This document shows, one piece after another, positions 3,409 through 9,270 of a DNA stretch of 9,270 nt. Made by a program: the position numbers and the translations under genes. Within the stretch, counting starts at the first letter, position 1, and each line of letters starts with the position of its first letter. Source of the DNA: Scatosoma sp045656625 (GTDB lineage Bacteria; Bacillota; Clostridia; Christensenellales; Borkfalkiaceae); the NCBI GenBank assembly GCA_045656625.1, contig JAZORL010000087.1:1-9270 (forward strand), written 5' to 3'. The notes beneath the pieces are model-generated. The model saw only the letters and a program-made list of their open reading frames with translations, had not been told where the DNA came from and did not search any database.

Positions 3409-5874
3409 ATGAAAAGAATGAACAAAAAACTCTTAACTCTTATGCTTGCTGGTGCGCTTTGCTCGGCAACGCTCGGCGGTATTCTTGCGCAAGACGGGGT
3501 GGCGACGGTTCGCTCCTCCGCAGCAGAAGCAACGAAGAAAATTACCGAAGTATTTGAAGCGGATAAAACGAACGGCGGCGCAATCATCACGAAAGCGAAC
3601 AACGCTACGCCTGAGGATACAACGGAAACGCTTGCATTCGAATTGAAGGATTCCAACGATAAGGTTTCCATCAAACGTGATTTGGCGTATAAATGGTTCG
3701 TAGGCAAGAACGCTGCAAAATATTTCAATATGACGTTCGCATTCGAGGCGTTGAGCTTTGAAAGCGTTTCCTTTGTAATGGAATGCGCTCCGTCGGTTGC
3801 AACGGAAGACGAAAAAACGTCCAATGCGGTGAAGTTTACGCAAGAGGGCGGCAAAATCTATGCGTCCGTTGTAAACGAAGACGTAGAGGATACCGCAAAC
3901 AAAAAAGAAATCGTGCTCACTGCTGGTCAAGACGTGAAAGTGTCGTTTAAGGCGGCGGCTGATTCCGACGCATTTGCGGTTGTTTTGACGATTGATAAGA
4001 CGGAATACGAAATCGGCGATTTCACGAATATCGGCGCAAACTATGCGGACTACACGGCAGAAAAGATTTCTCCCTTGTCCGTTTCGGCTACGTTTGCTGA
4101 AGGCGCAACGGATACGACGGCGGTTGTATTGATGAAGGATATCAACGGGCAATCGTTCACGAACATCACGGGCGAAGAAGGCGCAAAGGTTGTAAAAGAT
4201 ACGGCTGCTCCCGTGCTTGTCGTTAACGAAGATATCAACGGTTTCATGCTCGGCACGAAGATTTACGAATCCTTGTCCTACGTTAACGTCGACGTATTGC
4301 AAACGGCGAACATTTCCGAATTAAAGGAATTCTATCATTATAGCCCCTTGGATACGGAAATTAAATATACGGATATTTCGACGTCTTGGGCAACTACGCT
4401 TGTAAACTATACGAGCTACTATGTAAACGATGCGACGGATGAAGTTTCCAAGGAGGCAAAGGACGGTTTTAGATTGACCTCCGTATTCTTGGAAGACACC
4501 AGGGAATACGTTTCCACGAAGATCACGCTTGGCGACGATGCGTTCAAGGATGCGGACGGCGAATGGGCAAAGGTTGTGTACGATCTTTCTTGGTACGCAC
4601 CCGAATATGATTCTACCGATGCAAACAGAAAAATCGTTGTAGAAAAGAACGGCGTTGATTACATCATCGTAGATAGAAACACGAGCGGTCCTTCCTATAA
4701 ATATATCACGGCGAACCATGATAAGAAGGGAAATGACGTCGATAAACAGGCACTCAATGCGCAAATGGCAATTTTCCAAGAGAAATTGGACGAAAAGGCA
4801 AAGGGTGTTTACGCAGGTAGCAGTGCGTATATGTACTTCCCTTCGATGGATTGGCTTTTTGAAGACAACAACGGCTATCGTGGTTTGAGATTTGTTATCA
4901 GCTACAAGACGCCCACCTCGCAATCTTCCTCGGCATCCGCAATCAAGACGTATAGCGGTTTGTCGTTGAGTGCAACGAGCGAAGGTACGTATGAATTTAA
5001 GATTTTTGCGTCTGACAAAGCAGGCAACCCGATGTATTACTACTTGGATAATGAGCTTGTAGAGGTGACGGCAAACAACGTTTGGGAAATTGAAGAAATT
5101 CCTTCCTTCTCTTATGAGATTGAAAACTTAGGTATTAAGGTAGAATCCTCTTCGGCTACGAATAGAAAGACGTCGAAGATTTTGGATGAAACCTATACGT
5201 TCAGCGATCCTACGATTAAGGGCGCAACAAATAGAAAGAGCGCGTACGCGTTGTATAAGATTGACCTTGCTAAATACAACGATACCTTGTCGGGCGGTGC
5301 GAAAGAACTTACTTCGAGCATGCTTGCGGAAGTTGGCTACGACCAAATCGCGAAGGAACTTGAAGGCAAGATCACGGTCGGTGCAGACTATTTCGATCTT
5401 TACACGACGGCAATTTCCGAAGTGCTTGCGGATAAGGTAAACGGCAATGCGACGGCGATCAAGGCAATTTTCGGCGAAGCAATCGGCGAATACAACGATA
5501 AGATCACCGAAGAAGATCCTGAATGGGCGTGGAATAAGTATCAATGGAAGCCTTCCTCTAAGAGCTTCAAGACGGTAGAAGAAGGCACGTATATGATCAT
5601 CGCGGACTATTGGGAAAGAGACCTTCCCATGCAACGTGCGGCAGCGTATAAAGTGATCAACGTAGCTTCGGAAGCAGACATCATCAAGGGTGAAACGCAA
5701 TGGTTGAAGGACAACGTTATTTCCGTAGTTCTCTTCTCGATTGCAGGCGTAATGCTCGTGATTATCATCATCTTGCTTCTCATTAAGCCTACGGACGAAA
5801 CGCTTGAAGATCTCGATAAAAAACCTGCTAAAAAATCCAAAAAGGATAAAAAGAAGGATAAAAAATCGAAATAA
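3409..5874 (+). CDS. Large cell-surface protein with C-terminal membrane anchor, 821 aa
   Basis: I do not recognise a named family. Residues 1-27 form a signal peptide: basic MKRMNKK, then a hydrophobic core ending near GGILA. Residues about 30-765 are rich in Thr, Asp, Lys and beta-type sequence. Ig-like strands are suggested around DTAAPVLVV (near 264) and EGTYEFKIFASDKAGN (near 525-540). Residues 769-792 form one membrane helix (VISVVLFSIAGVMLVIIIIL...). The last 29 residues contain 13 Lys and should lie in the cytoplasm, so this is a single-pass protein with its bulk outside. There is no LPXTG sorting motif and no lipobox (Leu precedes Cys18). GAGG (3396-3399) is 9 nt before ATG. It has its own promoter and terminator, so it is probably monocistronic. 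A role in adhesion, polymer binding or envelope structure is inference. Confidence 0.85.
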   Translation: MKRMNKKLLTLMLAGALCSATLGGILAQDGVATVRSSAAEATKKITEVFEADKTNGGAIITKANNATPEDTTETLAFELKDSNDKVSIKRDLAYKWFVGKNAAKYFNMTFAFEALSFESVSFVMECAPSVATEDEKTSNAVKFTQEGGKIYASVVNEDVEDTANKKEIVLTAGQDVKVSFKAAADSDAFAVVLTIDKTEYEIGDFTNIGANYADYTAEKISPLSVSATFAEGATDTTAVVLMKDINGQSFTNITGEEGAKVVKDTAAPVLVVNEDINGFMLGTKIYESLSYVNVDVLQTANISELKEFYHYSPLDTEIKYTDISTSWATTLVNYTSYYVNDATDEVSKEAKDGFRLTSVFLEDTREYVSTKITLGDDAFKDADGEWAKVVYDLSWYAPEYDSTDANRKIVVEKNGVDYIIVDRNTSGPSYKYITANHDKKGNDVDKQALNAQMAIFQEKLDEKAKGVYAGSSAYMYFPSMDWLFEDNNGYRGLRFVISYKTPTSQSSSASAIKTYSGLSLSATSEGTYEFKIFASDKAGNPMYYYLDNELVEVTANNVWEIEEIPSFSYEIENLGIKVESSSATNRKTSKILDETYTFSDPTIKGATNRKSAYALYKIDLAKYNDTLSGGAKELTSSMLAEVGYDQIAKELEGKITVGADYFDLYTTAISEVLADKVNGNATAIKAIFGEAIGEYNDKITEEDPEWAWNKYQWKPSSKSFKTVEEGTYMIIADYWERDLPMQRAAAYKVINVASEADIIKGETQWLKDNVISVVLFSIAGVMLVIIIILLLIKPTDETLEDLDKKPAKKSKKDKKKDKKSK

Positions 5875-5883
5875 TCGAATATA

Positions 5884-5911
5884 AAAGAACGGCGTAACGC
5901 CGTTCTTTTTT
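5884..5911 (+). terminator. Rho-independent terminator after the surface protein gene
   Basis: AAAGAACGGCG (5884-5894) pairs perfectly with CGCCGTTCTTT (5898-5908) across a TAA loop, inside a T run. The -35 box of the next gene begins 2 nt after it. Confidence 0.95.
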
Positions 5912-5912
5912 C

Positions 5913-5941
5913 TTGCCTTTTATAGTAAAAAAGGGTATAAT
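5913..5941 (+). promoter_or_regulatory. Promoter giving a probably leaderless mRNA
   Basis: A weak -35 TTGCCT (5913-5918), a 17-bp spacer and a perfect -10 TATAAT (5936-5941). A start 6-8 nt downstream would fall at or next to the A of the ATG at 5948. No Shine-Dalgarno sequence lies before that ATG. Confidence 0.65.
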
Positions 5942-5947
5942 AAAGAT

Positions 5948-6778
5948 ATGTTAGAGCTGATTTCCGAAAAAACTCAATCGTTAAAAGAATTCACCGAGAA
6001 TCATTATGCGCAGGCATCCTTTTTTTGGACGGCGCTTTTGAAGAATCGGGAAATCAAGGTCAACGGCAAGCGAGTTGGTGCGGACGTGCGTCTTTTTGCG
6101 GGCGATGTCGTCACCTATTACCTTACGCCCAAGCAAGCAGAAAAAACGGCGTTTCATATCGTTTACGAGGACGACAACGTGCTGGTGGTCGATAAGGAAA
6201 GCGGCGTAAACTCGGAAGCCGTGTTTGCGGAATTATCCCGCAAAGGGGAATACTATTTTCTTCATCGATTAGATCGAAATACGACGGGGCTGCTGCTTTT
6301 TGCCCGCAATCCCAAAGCGGAAAAGACAATTCTTGACGCATTCAAGGAAAAACGAGTCGAGAAGAAATATCACGCGCTTTGCTTTGGGAATTTTCCCAAG
6401 CCGCAGGACGTTTTGATTGCCTACTTGAAAAAGAACGCGGATAGCGCATTGGCGCGCATTTACGATGCGCCTATCAACGGCGCGGAAAAAATCATCACGG
6501 AGTATAAGGTGTTGGAAAGACGAGGGGAAACTACACTCGTAGAAATTACCTTGCACACGGGCAAGACCCATCAAATCCGTGCACATTTGTCGCATATACG
6601 CTGTCCAATCGTCGGGGATATGAAATACGGCGTGACAGCGCAAAATAAGGCGTTGAAACGGGCAAGACAATGCTTGATAGCAAAGAGTTTACGATTGGAG
6701 TTAAGTGGGGAATTTGCCTACTTAAACGGCTTGGTTTGGACGTCTCGTTTTGAGGCGGAAATCGGGGATAAGGAATAG
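5948..6778 (+). CDS. RluA-family RNA pseudouridine synthase with S4 domain, 276 aa
   Basis: This is a complete enzyme of the RluC/RluD type, predicted to convert specific uridines in ribosomal or other RNA to pseudouridine. Residues about 1-60 form an S4 RNA-binding domain (LLKNREIKVNGKRV, then a GDVV turn). The synthase domain follows, with HRLDRNTTGLLLFAR at 106-120 (catalytic Asp109), LHTGKTHQIRAHL at 202-214 and GDMKYG at 223-228. The length is slightly short for the S4-containing type but nothing essential is missing. No in-frame start lies upstream and no ribosome binding site precedes ATG, so translation is probably leaderless. It differs in type from the truncated paralogue at 2759, which lacks an S4 domain, so it may not replace it. 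It converges on gpmI across a shared terminator. Confidence 0.9.
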   Translation: MLELISEKTQSLKEFTENHYAQASFFWTALLKNREIKVNGKRVGADVRLFAGDVVTYYLTPKQAEKTAFHIVYEDDNVLVVDKESGVNSEAVFAELSRKGEYYFLHRLDRNTTGLLLFARNPKAEKTILDAFKEKRVEKKYHALCFGNFPKPQDVLIAYLKKNADSALARIYDAPINGAEKIITEYKVLERRGETTLVEITLHTGKTHQIRAHLSHIRCPIVGDMKYGVTAQNKALKRARQCLIAKSLRLELSGEFAYLNGLVWTSRFEAEIGDKE

Positions 6779-6797
6779 GCAGGTACGAGTTGAATAA

Positions 6798-6828
6798 AAA
6801 AAGCAGTCGGTTTTACCGACTGCTTTTT
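6798..6828. terminator. Bidirectional terminator between convergent genes
   Basis: AAAAAGCAGTCGGT (6798-6811) pairs perfectly with ACCGACTGCTTTTT (6815-6828) across a TTT loop. Terminal A and T runs give a U tract in both directions, so it serves both the pseudouridine synthase gene and gpmI. Confidence 0.95.
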
Positions 6829-6844
6829 GTGTTTTTGTCGAGGG

Positions 6845-8416
6845 TTATTTGATTAAGCTCTTGCCCGTCATTTCCTTGGGTTGTTCGAGCTTCATCATAT
6901 CGAGAAGAGTGGGCGCAAGGTCCGCCAAAACGCCGTCTTCACGAAGGGTGACGTTCTTATATTCTTCGGAAACGAGGATTACGGGAACGGGGAAGGTCGT
7001 GTGTTGCGTGAATGCGCCAACGCCGTCGTCCGCGAGCATTTGGTCTGCGTTGCCGTGGTCAGCCGTGACAATCGCTGAGCCGCCCATGGAGAGGATTTTG
7101 TCCGTCACTTTCTTCACGCATTCGTCTACGGTATGCACCGCTTTAATCGCTGCGTCCATAATACCCGTATGACCGACCATATCGCAGTTTGCGAAGTTCA
7201 AAATCACCACGTCGTACTCGCCCTTGTCGAGTTCTTCTAAAACCTTTTCCGCTACGGGGTATGCGCTCATTTCGGGCTGCAAATCGTAGGTTGCTACCTT
7301 CGGGGAAGGGATAACGATACGCGTTTCGCCTTCAACGGGTGCTTCTAATTTTGCGTTAAAGAAGAAGGTCACGTGCGCGTACTTTTCCGTTTCCGCGATG
7401 TGGAGCTGCTTCAAGCCAAGCGATGCGATATATTGGGGAAGGGTGTTCGTGATTTCGTCGGGAGGGAATGCTACGCCAACGTTTTCAAAAGAGGAATCGT
7501 ACACCGCAAAACCAACGTACGTGGGGGCAAGGAAACCCGTTTTTCTTTCAAAACCGAGCGTTGCACCCGTCTTTGCGTCCACGTAAGGGAAGGTCGCTTG
7601 CGAGAACATTCTCGAAATTTGTCTTGCTCTATCGGGACGGAAATTGAAGCAAATAATGCTGTCGTTCTTTTCGATTAGCGCAACAGGCTTGCCGTTTTCG
7701 GTGAGGTTGGTGGGGAGAATAAATTCGTCGGTCACGCCATTTTCATAGGACGCTTTCGCTGCGTCTTCCGCGCTGCCTTCAAATTGTACGCCCGTACCGA
7801 GCGTAAGCATATCGTACGCCCTTTCTTCTCTATCCCAGTTGTTGTCACGGTCCATTGCGTAGTATCTACCAGCAACGGAGGCGATTTTACCGAACTGCAA
7901 TTCGTTGAGCTTGTCCTGCAAATCCTTCAAGAAGCTTGCACCGGAAGTGGGTGCAACGTCGCGCCCATCGGTGAATGCATGGATATACACGTTGTCCAAG
8001 CCTTCCTTCTTCGCCATTTCCACCAACGCATAGAGATGTTCGGTGTGGCTGTGTACGCCGCCCGTCGAAACGAGCCCGTAAAGGTGGAGCTTTTTACCGC
8101 TTTCTTTTGCTGCGTGCATTGCACGGAGAAGTTCCGCATTCTTGAAAAATTCGCCGTTGCGGATATCCTTCGTGATTTTCGTGAGGTCTTGATAGACGAT
8201 ACGGCCAGCGCCGATGTTCAAGTGTCCAACTTCGCTGTTGCCCATTTGACCGTCGGGAAGCCCGACCGACATACCGCTCGCACCAAGCTGTGCAGAAGGG
8301 TATTTATTTTTCAGCTCGTTCACGTACTTACTGCCGTCCGCAATGATGGCATTGCCTTGTGCGGAGGGGTTAATTCCGTAGCCGTCCATAATAATGATAG
8401 CGTAGGGAGTTCTCAT
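6845..8416 (-). CDS. gpmI: Cofactor-independent phosphoglycerate mutase, 523 aa
   Basis: The enzyme interconverts 3- and 2-phosphoglycerate in glycolysis without 2,3-bisphosphoglycerate, using two Mn ions and a phosphoserine intermediate. It belongs to the alkaline phosphatase superfamily. Visible motifs are IIIMDGYGI with metal-binding Asp11, MGNSEVGHLNIGAG with catalytic Ser61, VHSHTEH (121-127), FTDGRDVAPTSG (148-159), FNFRPDRARQ (257-266), NFANCDMVGHTG with Asp412 and His416, TADHGNADQM with Asp453 and His454, and His472. The length is normal for the family. AAGGAG (8425-8430) lies 8 nt before ATG. It follows tpiA on the same strand after 88 nt containing a hairpin, a usual glycolytic operon order. 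Cytoplasmic. Confidence 0.97.
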   Translation of the reverse strand: MRTPYAIIIMDGYGINPSAQGNAIIADGSKYVNELKNKYPSAQLGASGMSVGLPDGQMGNSEVGHLNIGAGRIVYQDLTKITKDIRNGEFFKNAELLRAMHAAKESGKKLHLYGLVSTGGVHSHTEHLYALVEMAKKEGLDNVYIHAFTDGRDVAPTSGASFLKDLQDKLNELQFGKIASVAGRYYAMDRDNNWDREERAYDMLTLGTGVQFEGSAEDAAKASYENGVTDEFILPTNLTENGKPVALIEKNDSIICFNFRPDRARQISRMFSQATFPYVDAKTGATLGFERKTGFLAPTYVGFAVYDSSFENVGVAFPPDEITNTLPQYIASLGLKQLHIAETEKYAHVTFFFNAKLEAPVEGETRIVIPSPKVATYDLQPEMSAYPVAEKVLEELDKGEYDVVILNFANCDMVGHTGIMDAAIKAVHTVDECVKKVTDKILSMGGSAIVTADHGNADQMLADDGVGAFTQHTTFPVPVILVSEEYKNVTLREDGVLADLAPTLLDMMKLEQPKEMTGKSLIK

Positions 8417-8446
8417 AGTTTTATCTCCTTAAAAATACAAAATGGT

Positions 8447-8481
8447 GGGGGCAGGTACGCATTGAATACGTCCACGCCCCC
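8447..8481 (-). other. Hairpin in the tpiA-gpmI spacer
   Basis: GGGGGC (8447-8452) pairs with GCCCCC (8476-8481). An inner ATGCGT/ACGTAT-type pairing (one G-T wobble) narrows the loop to about 3 nt, with small internal mismatches between. There is no U tract on the minus strand after the stem, so it is more likely an mRNA-stability or processing element than a terminator. Confidence 0.6.
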
Positions 8482-8504
8482 AAGATGTTGCCAAAAAATT
8501 CAGC

Positions 8505-9251
8505 TTACTTGTCGAAGTTTACGATTGCAGCGAAGTCGGGAGCTTTCAAGGAAGCGCCGCCGATCAAGCCACCGTCGATTTCGGGCATAGCCATAAGTTC
8601 TTTGCAGTTGCCAGCGTTCATGCTGCCGCCGTATTGGATACGAAGCGCTGCCGCACATTTTTCGCAGAACATTTCGCCAACCGTTTTACGAATGAAAGCG
8701 ATCGTTTCGTTTGCTTGTTCAGCGGTAGCGGTTTTGCCCGTACCGATTGCCCAAACGGGTTCGTAAGCGATAACGATCTTGGTGATATCTTCGATGCCCT
8801 TCAAGCCTTCGTGGATTTGGGTAGCCAAAACTTCTTCCGTCTTGCCCGTCTCTCTTTCTTCGAGGGATTCACCGATGCAAACGATGGGGGTAAGGCCGTT
8901 AGCGAGTGCGGTAAGCGTTCTCTTGTTTACCGTTTCGTCCGTTTCAGCGAAGTATTGACGACGTTCGCTGTGGCCGATGATAACGTATTCAACGCCGTAT
9001 TCCAAAAGCATCGCCGCGGAGATTTCACCTGTGTAAGCACCCTTGTCAGCGAAGTGTACGTTTTCTGCGCCAAGCTTAATGTTCGTGCCCTTGATAGCTT
9101 CGCTAATAGCGGGGATGTTAATCGCGGGTACGCATACGACTACGTCGCAGTTTGCGTCGGTAACGAGGGGAGCGATCGCATTAACGAGCGCAACGCCCTG
9201 AGAAGCGGTGTTGTTCATTTTCCAGTTGCCTGCAATAATAGGTTTACGCAT
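8505..9251 (-). CDS. tpiA: Triose-phosphate isomerase, 248 aa
   Basis: The enzyme interconverts dihydroxyacetone phosphate and glyceraldehyde 3-phosphate in glycolysis. It is a cytoplasmic TIM barrel of the usual length. Visible motifs are AGNWKMN with Asn9 and Lys11, YVIIGHSERR with electrophilic His94, VIAYEPVWAIGTGK with catalytic Glu164 and the flexible loop 6, IQYGGSM (205-211) and GGLIGGASL (227-235) for phosphate binding. AAAAGGAG (9260-9267) lies 8 nt before ATG. It is upstream of gpmI on the same strand; in Clostridia such pairs usually follow gap and pgk, which would lie right of the window. No promoter for it is visible here. Confidence 0.98.
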   Translation of the reverse strand: MRKPIIAGNWKMNNTASQGVALVNAIAPLVTDANCDVVVCVPAINIPAISEAIKGTNIKLGAENVHFADKGAYTGEISAAMLLEYGVEYVIIGHSERRQYFAETDETVNKRTLTALANGLTPIVCIGESLEERETGKTEEVLATQIHEGLKGIEDITKIVIAYEPVWAIGTGKTATAEQANETIAFIRKTVGEMFCEKCAAALRIQYGGSMNAGNCKELMAMPEIDGGLIGGASLKAPDFAAIVNFDK

Positions 9252-9270
9252 AATTTTTACTCCTTTTGTA

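Noticed and set aside
3409..3480. Lipoprotein signal at Cys18 of the surface protein
   Set aside because: The residue before Cys is Leu, which does not fit a lipobox, and a C-terminal membrane helix already provides anchoring.
3433..4302. Minus-strand 289-codon frame inside the surface protein gene
   Set aside because: It is antisense to a clearly coding gene with signal peptide and membrane helix, its composition is Arg/Cys/Phe-rich as in shadow frames, and it has no binding site.
7784..8590. Plus-strand 268-codon frame opposite gpmI
   Set aside because: It is a shadow of gpmI and the tpiA spacer; gpmI has all catalytic motifs.
1..9270. tRNA, rRNA, CRISPR array or insertion sequence
   Set aside because: I saw no cloverleaf with conserved tRNA bases, no rRNA sequence, no repeat-spacer pattern (the 9-bp array has no spacers) and no transposase.

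Overview
The window joins two unlike kinds of DNA. Positions 1 to about 2758 look like the edge of a phage-related mobile element, either a prophage, a phage-plasmid or a phage satellite. Positions about 2759 to 9270 look like ordinary chromosome of a Clostridia-like Bacillota. The low-GC chromosome with strong AAGGAG-type ribosome binding sites, sigma-A-type promoters, U-tract terminators and an adjacent tpiA-gpmI glycolytic pair supports this host assignment. The genus cannot be read from the sequence.

Element side: a gp3-type terminase small-subunit gene (139-708, +) ends in a hairpin terminator. A cluster of 9-bp direct repeats with the CACGACTAT motif follows. Next comes about 265 bp with no gene I can support (813-1077), and then two GC-rich hairpins. 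From the other direction, a leftward cluster runs from a strong promoter near 2565-2590. It encodes a Cys-rich GP88-like phage protein (1792-2505), then two single-helix micropeptides (30 and 26 aa), then two soluble-looking small proteins (56 and 51 aa). Each of the five has its own purine-rich ribosome binding site, and the cluster ends at a hairpin beside its last stop codon. Four near-identical 20-bp operators cover the promoter of this cluster. No regulator gene lies next to them.

Junction: the element runs into the chromosome inside a gene for an RluA-family RNA pseudouridine synthase. Only the part after the catalytic HRLD motif survives (about 2759-3274), so the remnant has lost its catalytic aspartate. 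The cause is either integration into this gene, another rearrangement, or a chimeric assembly. The left element end is outside the window.

Host side: a well-formed promoter drives an 821-aa cell-surface protein. It has a signal peptide, a large beta-rich extracellular region, one C-terminal membrane helix and a Lys-rich cytoplasmic tail. After a terminator comes a complete S4-plus-synthase RluA-family gene. Its -10 box sits so close to the start codon that the mRNA is probably leaderless. A 14-bp bidirectional terminator separates this gene from the convergent pair tpiA then gpmI (minus strand), which encode consecutive parts of lower glycolysis.

The most unusual parts are the operator array with its microprotein cluster, the 9-bp repeat array beside terS, and the junction that destroys a pseudouridine synthase exactly at its active-site motif.
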